Assembly: GCA_902478995.1 (NCBI GenBank)
Contig: CABSNF010000009.1
Coordinates: 1-38,779, forward strand
Reading direction: 5' to 3'
DNA length: 38,779 bases
Origin: an uncultured Collinsella sp.
GTDB taxonomy: Bacteria; Actinomycetota; Coriobacteriia; Coriobacteriales; Coriobacteriaceae
Shown here piece by piece: positions 24,100-32,219 of this stretch. A program made the position numbers and the translations under genes. A model generated the notes under the pieces. It did not search any database and had not been told where the DNA came from. It was given only the letters and a program-made list of their open reading frames with translations. The first letter of the stretch is position 1. The number at the start of each line of letters is the position of its first letter.

Positions 24100-25248
24100 T
24101 TAGACCTCCGAGCCTTCTGCATCGGCGTTGCCGGTAGCCCAGCGATGGTAGCCAATAACAAACGGGTCCAGGTCGCCATCGTCAAGAACTGCCTCGACGT
24201 TGCTGGTCTCCACGCCCGTGCGTAGGTCCTTGACCATCTGGTACGGGTAGAGCACGTAGCTGCGGATCTGGTTGCCAAAACCAATCGTGGTCTTGGGTCC
24301 GCGAATCTCATCGAGCGCCTCGGCACGCTTCTCGAGCTCAATCTCGTACAGGCGAGCCTTGAGGATCTGCATGCACGCGGCCTTGTTCTGGATCTGGCTG
24401 CGCTCGTTTTGGCAGGTGACCACAATGCCGCTGGGGAAATGCGTCACGCGCACGGCGGAGTCGGTGGTGTTGACGCCCTGACCGCCCGGGCCGCTCGCGT
24501 GGTACACGTCCACGCGGATGTCATCGGGACTGATCTCGATGTCGATATCATCGGGTAGCACGGGGATGACCTCGACGCCGGCAAACGTGGTCTGGCGGCG
24601 CTTCTTGTCGTCGGTGGGGCTAATGCGAACCAAGCGGTGGACGCCGGCCTCGGCGCGCAGCATGCCAAATGCGTCCTTGCCCTCGACGGTAAATGTCGCG
24701 CGGTCAATGCCGATGACCTCGGCCGCGGGACAGTCGTTGATGGTGACCTTCCAGCCGCGACGCTGGCAGTACTTCATGTACATCTTAAAGAGCATGAAGG
24801 TCCAGTCCTGGGCCTCCAGACCACCCTGTCCGGGCTTGATGGTCACAATGGCATCGCCGTGATCGAACTCACCGGTAAACCAGCTCGAAAGCTCAAGCTC
24901 ATCGATGGCACGGGCCAGGCGCTCAGCCGTGGCTGCAGCCTCCTCGCGAAGGGTGGCGGCGTCGGGGTCATCCCCCATCTCCTCGGCAAGCTCCAGCGCG
25001 GCGCGGGCATCGGAAAGCTCGCCGCGCGCGGTGTCCACGGCAGCGATATCTTCCTTGGTACGCGCGATCTCCTCCATGGTGGCACGGGCGGCGTCGGCGT
25101 CATCCCAAAAGCCAGGGGCAACACTTTTGGCCTCGAGCTCGGTCACGCGCGTGCGCTTTTCGTCCAAATGGAGATACGACTCGACCTCGCCGAGCCGGTC
25201 CGCAAACGCGTCCAGCTCGGCGGGCGTTACCTCTAAAGCCTCAGCCAT
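24100..25248 (-). CDS. prfB: Peptide chain release factor 2, variant SPT recognition tripeptide
   Basis: 382-residue factor that ends translation at UGA and UAA. The GGQ loop that triggers peptide release is intact (SGPGGQGVNTTDSAVR). At the place of the codon-recognising SPF tripeptide the protein reads VHRLVRISPTDDKKRRQTTF, that is SPT; the codons are AGC CCC ACC. The reading frame is continuous from ATG 25248, so the programmed +1 frameshift known from E. coli prfB is absent. Its ATG overlaps the secA stop (TAATG), which implies coupled translation. RF1 would have a PxT motif, so the remaining sequence, which matches RF2 throughout, is what identifies it. Confidence 0.94.
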   Translation of the reverse strand: MAEALEVTPAELDAFADRLGEVESYLHLDEKRTRVTELEAKSVAPGFWDDADAARATMEEIARTKEDIAAVDTARGELSDARAALELAEEMGDDPDAATLREEAAATAERLARAIDELELSSWFTGEFDHGDAIVTIKPGQGGLEAQDWTFMLFKMYMKYCQRRGWKVTINDCPAAEVIGIDRATFTVEGKDAFGMLRAEAGVHRLVRISPTDDKKRRQTTFAGVEVIPVLPDDIDIEISPDDIRVDVYHASGPGGQGVNTTDSAVRVTHFPSGIVVTCQNERSQIQNKAACMQILKARLYEIELEKRAEALDEIRGPKTTIGFGNQIRSYVLYPYQMVKDLRTGVETSNVEAVLDDGDLDPFVIGYHRWATGNADAEGSEV

Positions 25249-28055
25249 TAACGATTCCTGCCGTGGCAGTACTTAAACTTCTTGCCGCTACCGCAGGGGC
25301 ACGGGTCGTTGCGGCCCACGTTGACGTACGGATCGCCGCTCTCGGACTTGCGATAGGTGGTCACCTTGCCACCGTTGTTGACGGCAGCCGGACCACCCTG
25401 GACAGCCGTGCGGGCCTGCACCTGCGCCTGCTTGCGCAGCACCGAGTCGCCGTTGTCACCATCGACCTCGGCAGGACCGGAGAAGCGCGCACCCTCGAGC
25501 GAGGGCTCCTCCTTGTGCTCCACGGCACGCGGGGCTGCCTTGATCTCGATGCGCAAAACCGTGCGCAGGTAATCCTCGTACATGGTATCGACGAGTATCT
25601 GGAACGCGCCGTAGGCCTCGGTCTTGTACTCAACCAGCGGGTCGCGCTGGCCAAAGCCGCGCAGGCCAATGCCGGTCTTGAGATAGTCCATCTCCTGCAG
25701 GTAGTTCATCCAGCGGGTATCGATGACGCGCAGCATGACCTGGGTATTGAGCTCGCGCATCAGGTCCTCGCCCAGACGCTCGGCCTTCATGTTGTAGCAC
25801 TTCTCAACATAGGCCAAGACATCGGCAGCCAGGGCTTCAAAGTCCTCGTCGGGGAACTTCGGCGTATCGATGTGGCCGGTGAGCTCCACAACCCACTTGC
25901 GCAGGCCCTCCAGGTCGCGCTCGCCCTCGTGGCTGTCCTTGGTGCAGAACTCCTGCACGCAACGGTAGACGGTATCGTGCATGACCTCGGTGATGTGGTC
26001 GGTCAGGTCCTTGCCGTCCAGAATCTTGTTGCGCTCGGCGTAGATGACCTGGCGCTGCTTGTTCATGACGTCGTCGTACTCAAGAACGCTCTTACGCATG
26101 GAGAAGTTGATGCTCTCGACCTTGTGCTGGGCGCTCTCGACGGCCTTGGAGATGATCTTGTGCTGAATGGGCATGTCGTCGCCCATGTCGGCCGTGACCA
26201 TCATCTTGGAGACGCGGTCCATCTTGTCGCCGCCGAACAGGCGCATGAGGTCGTCCTCGAGCGACAGGTAGAACTGGGTCTCGCCCGGATCGCCCTGACG
26301 ACCGGAGCGGCCGCGCAGCTGGTTGTCGATACGACGGGACTCATGGCGCTCGGTGCCGATAACGGTCAGGCCGCCGGCGGCAAGCACGCGCTCGCGTTCG
26401 GCCTTGCAGGTCTCCTTGGCTTCGGCGTTAAACTGCTCGAGCTGCTCGGGCGTCACGTCCTCCATGGTCAGGCCCTCGTACTCCAGGCGCTCGCGCACCA
26501 GCTCGTCGGGGTTGCCGCCCAGCAGGATGTCGGTACCACGACCGGCCATGTTAGTAGCGATGGTCACGGCGCCGTAGCGTCCGGCCTGGGCAACGATATG
26601 AGCCTCGCGCTCGTGATGCTTAGCGTTGAGGACCTCGTGTGCGATGCCGCGCTTGGTAAGGGCGGCGGACAGCTTCTCGGAGCTCTCGATGGAGACGGTG
26701 CCCACCAGGACCGGTTGGCCCTTGGCGTGACGACGCTCAACGTCGTCGGCAACGGCGTTGTATTTAGCCTGAATGGTGCGGTACACCAGGTCCTCGTGGT
26801 CCACGCGCTGCACGGGCTTGTTGGGGGGGATGACCTCGACGGGCAGCTTGTAGATCTCGCGGAACTCAGCATCCTCGGTAAGTGCCGTGCCGGTCATGCC
26901 GGAGAGCTTGTCATACAGACGGAAGTAGTTCTGCAGGGTGATGGTGGCCAGGGTCTGGTTCTCCTCGCGTACGAGCACGCCCTCTTTGGCCTCAATGGCC
27001 TGGTGCAGGCCCTCGGAGTAACGGCGGCCTTCCATAATGCGGCCGGTGAACTCGTCGACGATCTTGACCTCGCCGTTGGTGACCACGTACTGCTTATCAC
27101 GGTGGAACATGTACTGGGCCTTCAGCGCCTGCTGCAGGTGGTTGACCAGCTGGCCGGAGAGATCGGCATAGATGTCATCGATACCCAGGCGGCGCTCGAT
27201 CTTCTTAAGACCGCGCTCGGTGGCGGCGATGGTGTGCTTGGCCTCGTCCATGACGTAGTCGCCCGTGGGTTCAACGTCCTCGGTGGCGGTGAGCATGTCG
27301 TGCGACACGTCCTCACCGCGCTCCAGGCCGCGCACGGCGCGCGCGAAGTCCTTGTAGGTGCTGGCGGACTTAGTGCCGGCGCCCGAGATAATGAGCGGCG
27401 TCCTGGCCTCATCGATCAGGATGGAGTCGACCTCGTCGACGATGGCGTAGTTGTGACCGCGCTGCACGCGCTGCTCGGGACGGGTGACCATGTTGTCGCG
27501 CAGGTAGTCGAAACCGAACTCGGAGTTGGTGCCATAGGTGACGTCTGCCTGGTAGGCCGGACGCTTGAGCTCGAGCGGCATGTTGTTCTGGAGCAGACCG
27601 ACGGTCATGCCCAGGTACTTGTAGATGCGGCCCATCCACTCGGAGTCGCGCTTTGCCAGGTAATCGTTGACGGTAACGACATGCACGCCCTTGCCGGCGA
27701 TAGCGTTGAGGTAGCCGGACAAGGTGGAGACGAGCGTCTTACCCTCGCCGGTCTTCATCTCGGCAATATGACCCTCATGAAGCGCCATGGCGCCGATGAG
27801 CTGTACGTCAAAGTGGCGCATGCCCGTGATGCGCTTGGAAGCCTCGCGCACGGTGGCAAAGGCCTCGGGAAGCATGTCGTCGAGCGACTCGCCGTTGGCG
27901 TAACGCTCGCGAAACTTATCGGTCTGGGCGCGGAGTTCCTCCTCGGTCATCTTCTCAAACTGGGGCTCAAGACCGTTGATCTGGTCGACGATCTTGTAGT
28001 AGCGCTTAAGGTCCTTATCGGATCCAAAGGACAGCAGCTTTGACATGAATCTCAT
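25248..28055 (-). CDS. secA: Preprotein translocase ATPase SecA
   Basis: 935-residue motor of the Sec export pathway, working at SecYEG. It has Walker A MKTGEGKT (residues 100-107), the DEAD-like VDEVDSILIDEARTPL, the helicase motif ATNMAGRGTD, the QLRGRSGRQGDPG arginine finger region, helical wing and scaffold domains, and a C-terminal zinc-binding CPCGSGKKFKYCHG for SecB or ribosome contact. I prefer ATG 28055 because AAGGA lies 7 bases upstream. ATG 28076 would add MAKKENR but has no good site. The stop codon overlaps the prfB ATG. Confidence 0.97.
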   Translation of the reverse strand: MRFMSKLLSFGSDKDLKRYYKIVDQINGLEPQFEKMTEEELRAQTDKFRERYANGESLDDMLPEAFATVREASKRITGMRHFDVQLIGAMALHEGHIAEMKTGEGKTLVSTLSGYLNAIAGKGVHVVTVNDYLAKRDSEWMGRIYKYLGMTVGLLQNNMPLELKRPAYQADVTYGTNSEFGFDYLRDNMVTRPEQRVQRGHNYAIVDEVDSILIDEARTPLIISGAGTKSASTYKDFARAVRGLERGEDVSHDMLTATEDVEPTGDYVMDEAKHTIAATERGLKKIERRLGIDDIYADLSGQLVNHLQQALKAQYMFHRDKQYVVTNGEVKIVDEFTGRIMEGRRYSEGLHQAIEAKEGVLVREENQTLATITLQNYFRLYDKLSGMTGTALTEDAEFREIYKLPVEVIPPNKPVQRVDHEDLVYRTIQAKYNAVADDVERRHAKGQPVLVGTVSIESSEKLSAALTKRGIAHEVLNAKHHEREAHIVAQAGRYGAVTIATNMAGRGTDILLGGNPDELVRERLEYEGLTMEDVTPEQLEQFNAEAKETCKAERERVLAAGGLTVIGTERHESRRIDNQLRGRSGRQGDPGETQFYLSLEDDLMRLFGGDKMDRVSKMMVTADMGDDMPIQHKIISKAVESAQHKVESINFSMRKSVLEYDDVMNKQRQVIYAERNKILDGKDLTDHITEVMHDTVYRCVQEFCTKDSHEGERDLEGLRKWVVELTGHIDTPKFPDEDFEALAADVLAYVEKCYNMKAERLGEDLMRELNTQVMLRVIDTRWMNYLQEMDYLKTGIGLRGFGQRDPLVEYKTEAYGAFQILVDTMYEDYLRTVLRIEIKAAPRAVEHKEEPSLEGARFSGPAEVDGDNGDSVLRKQAQVQARTAVQGGPAAVNNGGKVTTYRKSESGDPYVNVGRNDPCPCGSGKKFKYCHGRNR

Positions 28056-28183
28056 GCGGTTTTCCTTTTTGGCCATCGCCCACGCCGTGCAGCTGCGGGC
28101 GAGTTAAACACAGATGATTGTACTTTAGCCAAACAAGGCGCGGCCTATACGGTCGAGCTCGACCGCCACGTAATAACTACGAC

Positions 28184-28224
28184 CAACCTGCCACAATGGG
28201 ACAGGTTAATTTTGGAGGGTTTAT
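28184..28224. repeat. Repeat C, copy 2, upstream of secA
   Basis: AACCTG and CAGGTT pair across CCACAATGGGA. The whole block aligns with 15141-15180 (shared GGGACAGGTT and ATTTTGG). A further half copy starts at 28263. It sits between the rpmE terminator and the secA start. Confidence 0.6.
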
Positions 28225-28292
28225 CTGGGCAAACGCCGCCTCTCCGCCATTTGATGCCATGAGGACAGGTTAGTTTGCACTAATCAAAAAGA

Positions 28293-28328
28293 AAAGGGCC
28301 GCGCACCCAGATGGATACGCGGCCCTTT
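28293..28328 (-). terminator. Terminator of rpmE
   Basis: A perfect 11-bp stem, AAAGGGCCGCG (28293-28303) with CGCGGCCCTTT (28318-28328), is followed on the minus strand by TTCTTTTTG. It lies 35 bases past the rpmE stop. Confidence 0.85.
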
Positions 28329-28362
28329 AGCCATGAATGCGAGTGTTTGCTCGGCGAGCTAT

Positions 28363-28788
28363 TTACTCAGCAGCCTCGGTGGTCTCGCCCTCGGCAGCGG
28401 CCTCCTCGACGGGAGCCTCTGCGGGAGCCTCGGCAGCCTGCTTGGCAGCCTCCTCGGCGAACTTAGCGGCACGCTTAGCCTTCTCGGCAGCCTTAGCTTC
28501 AGCGGCGGCCTTGCGAGCGGCCTCGGCCTCAGCAGCCTTGGCGGCCTTGGCAGCCTTGGCCTCCTCAGCCTTCTTGAGCTGGGCGGCAGCGGCGCCACCG
28601 AACTTGTCGGCGAAGCGCTGGACGCGTCCACCGGTGTCGACGAACTTCTGCTGGCCGGTGTAGAACGGGTGGCACTCGTTGCAAAGCTCGACCTTCATCT
28701 CGGACACGGTAGCGTGCGTCTTGAAGGTGTTGCCGCAGGAGCACGTCACCGTGCACTCGACATACTGGGGATGGATACCCTGCTTCAT
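28363..28788 (-). CDS. rpmE: 50S ribosomal protein L31 with long Ala/Lys/Glu C-terminal tail
   Basis: The L31 core covers residues 1-64: MKQGIHPQY, zinc ligands C16, C18, C36 and C39 (TCSCGNTF and LCNECHPFY), and FVDTGGRVQRF. It binds the large subunit at the intersubunit bridge. A tail of about 77 residues follows, almost wholly Ala, Lys, Glu and Arg, predicted as one long charged helix ending in an acidic stretch; ordinary L31 stops near 70-80. The start has AGGAG upstream. The 5' leader contains two stable hairpins. The cysteine-containing form is the zinc-bearing version. Confidence 0.95.
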   Translation of the reverse strand: MKQGIHPQYVECTVTCSCGNTFKTHATVSEMKVELCNECHPFYTGQQKFVDTGGRVQRFADKFGGAAAAQLKKAEEAKAAKAAKAAEAEAARKAAAEAKAAEKAKRAAKFAEEAAKQAAEAPAEAPVEEAAAEGETTEAAE

Positions 28789-28800
28789 GGTAGGACTCCT

Positions 28801-28865
28801 TATTAGTCAGGCGCTGGTTACCGATCAGCGCATAAGGCGTCTTGGTTTCCGACCAAGACAACAAA
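28801..28865 (-). promoter_or_regulatory. Structured rpmE leader, probable L31 autoregulatory RNA
   Basis: From a predicted start near 28865 the leader contains two consecutive hairpins: GTCTTGGT-ACCAAGAC (28839-28859, 8-bp stem) and GCGCTG-CAGCGC (28811-28831). Both loops include CGG. They sit between the promoter and the AGGAG site. L31 leader RNAs are known in several bacterial groups, including a coriobacterial type as I recall, and repress translation when L31 is in excess. Identity with those families is not verified here. Confidence 0.6.
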
Positions 28866-28872
28866 CTCGGCT

Positions 28873-28901
28873 ATGGTACCACGGCGCCGCGTGTCCCACA
28901 A
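28873..28901 (-). promoter_or_regulatory. Candidate rpmE promoter
   Basis: On the minus strand TTGTGG (28901-28896) and TACCAT (28878-28873) are 17 bases apart, just upstream of the structured leader. Confidence 0.6.
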
Positions 28902-28982
28902 AAGGTTCACGGTCTTTTCGGAACGACACGAATCTGACCCATCGAAACACATCTCCACCGTTCCTTCAACTGGGAAAATGCC

Positions 28983-29013
28983 GTCCCCGGGGCCTGAGAA
29001 GGGCCCCGGGGAC
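28983..29013. repeat. Perfect 12-bp GC hairpin
   Basis: GTCCCCGGGGCC at 28983-28994 and GGCCCCGGGGAC at 29002-29013 flank a 7-base loop. It abuts the left copy of the 66-bp direct repeat and is absent from the right copy. Confidence 0.8.
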
Positions 29014-29076
29014 GTTCGACTGACTGCGGGAACGGCCTTTCCGTTCAATGTGTTCGGCTGAGATCGGAAATCAACC
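29011..29076 (+). repeat. 66-bp direct repeat D, left copy
   Basis: Aligns without gaps to 36223-36288 with four mismatches (positions 29012, 29019, 29039, 29044). It contains an internal near-duplication, TTCGACTGA and TTCGGCTGA. Homology ends at ATCAACC, where the left side continues into a palindrome, AACTGAAC-TAG-GTTCAGTT (29078-29096). Confidence 0.9.
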
Positions 29077-29105
29077 AAACTGAACTAGGTTCAGTTGACA
29101 TGGTT

Positions 29106-29140
29106 AAAAACGAGGGGCGACGCTTTTGCGTCACCCCTCG
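29106..29140 (-). terminator. Terminator of the exporter/peptide operon
   Basis: A stem of 13 bases (29111-29123 with 29128-29140, CGAGGGGTGACGC on the minus strand, one G-U or mismatch) is followed on the minus strand by TTTTT. It lies 16 bases past the peptide stop. Confidence 0.85.
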
Positions 29141-29155
29141 TCCCGGCCGGTTGCT

Positions 29156-29500
29156 TTAGTTGTACACACGGTAGTTACACTTGAACTGGGTTATGTGTCC
29201 ATAGTTGGGGCCGTACCAACCCGATGTATAGCTGATTACTTTTGCGCCTAGATAGTCGTAGCCCTTGTTGTAGCGAAGCTCACGGTAGGTCGTGTCGTAC
29301 TCTGCTACGTAAAACGCGTCTCCAGAGAAGGCTTTGTACCGGTCCTTAACCGTCGAAGCCATGTACGCGGGTTCGACATCGCCTTTCTCCCCGTTGAGCG
29401 CATAGACGGGTGCCGCGATTCCGCATAAAGCCGTTGCCACGAGGATGGCGTAGACAGCCATGCGCGACGCATTGGACTTCAGCTGTTCAAATAGTTTCAT
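29156..29500 (-). CDS. Small exported peptide, candidate bacteriocin-like substrate
   Basis: 114 residues. A basic N-terminus and hydrophobic helix (MAVYAILVATALCGIAAPVYA, about residues 15-34, here given as its halves MAVYAILVAT and ALCGIAAPVYA) form a Sec-type signal with a likely cleavage after VYA. The mature part of about 79 residues is rich in Tyr, Gly and Asn (SGWYGPNYGHITQF) with one cysteine. It starts 1 base after the stop of the ABC fusion gene, sharing GAGGTG, so it is translationally coupled to an exporter. Small secreted peptides encoded with such exporters are often bacteriocins, for example the lactococcin 972 type. Only the layout matches; I do not see that family's sequence pattern. 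Confidence 0.75.
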   Translation of the reverse strand: MKLFEQLKSNASRMAVYAILVATALCGIAAPVYALNGEKGDVEPAYMASTVKDRYKAFSGDAFYVAEYDTTYRELRYNKGYDYLGAKVISYTSGWYGPNYGHITQFKCNYRVYN

Positions 29501-29501
29501 G

Positions 29502-31316
29502 TCATTCACCTCGCTCGTATGTATCGAGGTATTCCTGCTTGAGCGTCTGCGAGGACGACTTGATCTTTTCCACGAGCGTGCCGGCCTCGATGAAGTAGAA
29601 CGAGTTGGTGAGGTCTGCCAGGTCGTCGAGCAGATGGCTTGAAATGAGCACGCTTCGTCCCCGCGCCACCTCGCTGCGCATCGCGTCGCAGGAGGTTTTC
29701 CGCTTTCCCGGATCGAGGCCGTTCAGCGGTTCATCGAGGATAAGGTACGGGCAATCGGTCGCTATCGCCATGGCAAGCTTTACCTGCTGCTTCATTCCTG
29801 TCGAGAGTTTACGGGTCGGCTTGTCGAGATATGGGGAGATTCCGAGGGAGTTGCAGAGCGAGTCGATGTCGGCGGCCGATTTCCACGCCTCCCTAACGAA
29901 AGCAAGGTGCTCGAGGGCCGATAGCGTGGGGTAGAGATCCGCGCTGCCCGAAGAGCTCAGGTAGACGAGTTCTGCGAATTCGGCTGATCGACGTTGGCAG
30001 ATTCCGTCTGCCAACAGGCTTCCCGAGCGGATGCGGGTGGGAAATTGGCCCGACAGCGCTTCAAGAAGGGTGGTTTTCCCCGAGCCGTTGGGAGCAACGA
30101 GGCCCGCCGCCGTTCCCGGGCTCAGGAAAAGCGACCCGATTGAAAGTATCGTCGTGCTTCCGTATCCCACGCTCGCGTCCAGAAGCTCGAGCCCATGGTG
30201 CTTTTTCGCGGGTCCAGGCTGTTTGGGGGAACGTGCCGCAACGGCGCCGACCGCAAAAAGGACCGCGACGTATGCCAGGGCCACGGCAAGCATCGATGCT
30301 CTGCCTGAACCGGAGCTAATGAATTCCGTCGGGAAGCATCCCACGTAACCCGTTGCCTCGATAGGCGAGAATACGGCCAGCGGCAGGAGATTGAGCGCGG
30401 CGTTATGCCCTAGTGCCGAATCGGACAGTAACGGGAATGCCGGGGCCGCGACAAGCAGCGCGGAGGCAAGGGGGCCCGCGAGGACGCGCCTCGTTGCGGT
30501 CGATAGGACGGCGGAGCAAACGGATATCAAGGTTCCGCCCGCAAGCAGCGCGAGAAGCAGGGTCGTGAAGACGTCTCCCGCGGTCGTGGTGGCAAGCGCG
30601 CCGTCATGGAAGAAGGCGATCGGGTACCCAATTTGCCCGAATCCGTTTAGGGCCAAGGCGCAAATGCCCCCGGGTGCGAGGCCGGCGAGGAGCATCGCGG
30701 TCCCCGCGACGATTATCGAAAACACGATCTGGATAAGGCGCCGGAATTTGGGCGCGGGCGCCTTTGCCGCCAGGGTCCCGGGCCTTGTGGCGCCGAGCAC
30801 GAGTATCGACGAGAGAAGGAAGGGGATGAAGGGAAGGAAGGACGGCGCCTGGGCAATGGCGTAGGGCAGGAAGGAGAGGAACGGCAGGTCGTTTGCGGAG
30901 GCCGGGATATCCGCGATGCCGGAGCTGCTCAGAGCGCGGCAATATGCGAGCTCTGCGTCATTGGTCTCCTGGTCCCCCACGATGGACCCGGATTGGAAGC
31001 CCTCGTCCATGAGCGCGTAGTAGCTCTCGGCAGAGTCGAGAAAGGCGGCGTCGGTTTGAGCGGCGAGGGCGGCGTTCGCGTATCTTGCAAGCTCAGCGTC
31101 ATCTTGCTGCTCTGGCGATAGGTCTGTGCCGCTGGCCTGGGGCGCGCGCGTATTGAATGCGTCGACAAAGCCCTGCATGCCCTGCTTCATAAAGAAGGGG
31201 CCGTAGATGGGTGAATTGAACGCAATGGGGATGGAGAAGGCTGCAGCGAGAACGAGCGTAGAGATCCATACGGCCTTGTCTCTTAGGATTAGTTTGAGAA
31301 GAAGTCGACAGTACAT
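29502..31316 (-). CDS. ABC transporter, permease fused to ATPase (604 aa)
   Basis: One chain joins a permease (about residues 1-355) to an ATP-binding domain (about 370-600). The permease has a first helix near 15-33, an extracellular stretch of about 100 residues, then about six helices with ALNGFGQIGYPIAFFHDG in a loop. The ATPase has Walker A APNGSGKTT, signature LSTGMKQQ and Walker B YLILDEPLNGLDP. The order permease then ATPase and the lack of a second permease suggest a homodimer acting as exporter. The permease loop and ATPase resemble those of the adjacent two-gene system, so they are paralogues. The start has AGGTG 8 bases upstream. The likely substrate is the coupled peptide, or the protein provides immunity against it. 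Confidence 0.87.
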   Translation of the reverse strand: MYCRLLLKLILRDKAVWISTLVLAAAFSIPIAFNSPIYGPFFMKQGMQGFVDAFNTRAPQASGTDLSPEQQDDAELARYANAALAAQTDAAFLDSAESYYALMDEGFQSGSIVGDQETNDAELAYCRALSSSGIADIPASANDLPFLSFLPYAIAQAPSFLPFIPFLLSSILVLGATRPGTLAAKAPAPKFRRLIQIVFSIIVAGTAMLLAGLAPGGICALALNGFGQIGYPIAFFHDGALATTTAGDVFTTLLLALLAGGTLISVCSAVLSTATRRVLAGPLASALLVAAPAFPLLSDSALGHNAALNLLPLAVFSPIEATGYVGCFPTEFISSGSGRASMLAVALAYVAVLFAVGAVAARSPKQPGPAKKHHGLELLDASVGYGSTTILSIGSLFLSPGTAAGLVAPNGSGKTTLLEALSGQFPTRIRSGSLLADGICQRRSAEFAELVYLSSSGSADLYPTLSALEHLAFVREAWKSAADIDSLCNSLGISPYLDKPTRKLSTGMKQQVKLAMAIATDCPYLILDEPLNGLDPGKRKTSCDAMRSEVARGRSVLISSHLLDDLADLTNSFYFIEAGTLVEKIKSSSQTLKQEYLDTYERGE

Positions 31317-31406
31317 TTGGAAGCACCTACGTTCCTCAAAGAATTGTTAGATTAAAAGTAACAGACCGGATGAAGATGCGTAAGATGGGGGCGAGGCGAA
31401 TGGCTG

Positions 31407-31440
31407 AACGGTATCGATACGCGGGTTCAACGGTATTATA
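31407..31440 (-). promoter_or_regulatory. Candidate internal promoter and operator of the ABC fusion/peptide genes
   Basis: TATAAT lies at 31440-31435 on the minus strand, 119 bases upstream of the fusion gene, with a poor -35. Just downstream are two direct copies of ATACCGTT (31436-31429 and 31414-31407), exactly 22 bases apart, and a perfect palindrome GTATCGATAC (31411-31420). Two helical turns between identical half sites suit a dimeric or cooperative regulator. Confidence 0.45.
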
Positions 31441-31469
31441 TTGACCACATAGATTTTTAACTTGCATTT

Positions 31470-32219
31470 CTACCCGCCCTTTTCGTAGAGTCGCCGATAC
31501 GTGCTTAGCGCACCCTCGGCGCGTCCGGCAGGCTTTGCGAAATGGGATCCAGGAGACTTCGGCGCAGCATCATCTTGCGGAATGCTTCTAATGAGCCTCC
31601 CATCCTTCAAAAACAGAATCTCATCGCACAGCCTATCGACCGAATCCAAGATGTGGGATGACATGATGATGCACGTACCAGAATCGGCCAGCTTCCTGAG
31701 AATCTCGGAATGCAAGTCCACCCTGCTGGGGTCGAGCGCGTTCATGGGCTCATCTAATAGAAGGTACCGCGCGCCCGTCGCATACGCAATCGCCAGGGTA
31801 AGCTGCTGCTTCATGCCCTGGCTCAGAGTGCGGATCCTCATCTTCGCGAACTCGCCTATCTGCGTTTGTTCCACTATCTCTTCGATATCGCGAGCATGCG
31901 ACCACATATCGCAAACCATCTTGAGGTGATCTTCCGCACGCAATCCGGGATACAGCAGCGTCCCCTCACCAGGTGCATAGAAGATCATAGAACGGACCTC
32001 TCTCGCACCCGTACCCTGCACCTCATCCAGAACGATGCTCCCGTCCACGCGAGGACCCGGCAAACCTGCCATCGCACGCAGCAACGTCGTCTTTCCATGC
32101 CCGTTCGGAGCGACGAGACCGTAGACCGTACCCGGGGCAAACTCAGCGTTCACCGAATCTACGAGCACCTTCTTTCCATAAGAGATCGTCAGCGTTTGAA
32201 GGTCAATCATCGAGATCAT
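31470..32219 (-). CDS. ABC transporter ATP-binding protein
   Basis: 249 residues: Walker A APNGHGKTT, signature LSQGMKQQLTLAIA, Walker B YLLLDEPMNALDP, and H-loop SSHILDS. It energises the tandem permease encoded just upstream. The ATG at 32219 overlaps the permease stop (ATGA), so the two are coupled; a second ATG three codons later (32210) has better spacing from AAAGGGG and may be the true start. It is close in sequence to the ATPase half of the fusion protein downstream. The C-terminal 35 residues are extra and basic. Confidence 0.9.
   Translation of the reverse strand: MISMIDLQTLTISYGKKVLVDSVNAEFAPGTVYGLVAPNGHGKTTLLRAMAGLPGPRVDGSIVLDEVQGTGAREVRSMIFYAPGEGTLLYPGLRAEDHLKMVCDMWSHARDIEEIVEQTQIGEFAKMRIRTLSQGMKQQLTLAIAYATGARYLLLDEPMNALDPSRVDLHSEILRKLADSGTCIIMSSHILDSVDRLCDEILFLKDGRLIRSIPQDDAAPKSPGSHFAKPAGRAEGALSTYRRLYEKGG

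Noticed and set aside
24100..25248. Programmed +1 frameshift in prfB
   Set aside because: The frame is open from the ATG through the whole factor, with no early TGA or slippery CTTTGA site.
25263..28043. A 926-codon open frame on the plus strand, antisense to secA
   Set aside because: It mirrors the codon bias of secA in a GC-rich genome, reads as low-complexity Val/Leu/Gly/His protein, and has no ribosome site or family resemblance.
28818..29078. Short minus-strand gene sharing VDFRSQPNTL with a frame at 36171-36416
   Set aside because: The shared peptide is simply repeat D translated; the rest of the two frames is unrelated and runs through hairpins and the rpmE promoter.
29156..29500. 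Lactococcin 972 family bacteriocin
   Set aside because: The operon layout is similar, but the mature peptide does not show that family's sequence pattern as I know it, so the family name is not assigned.
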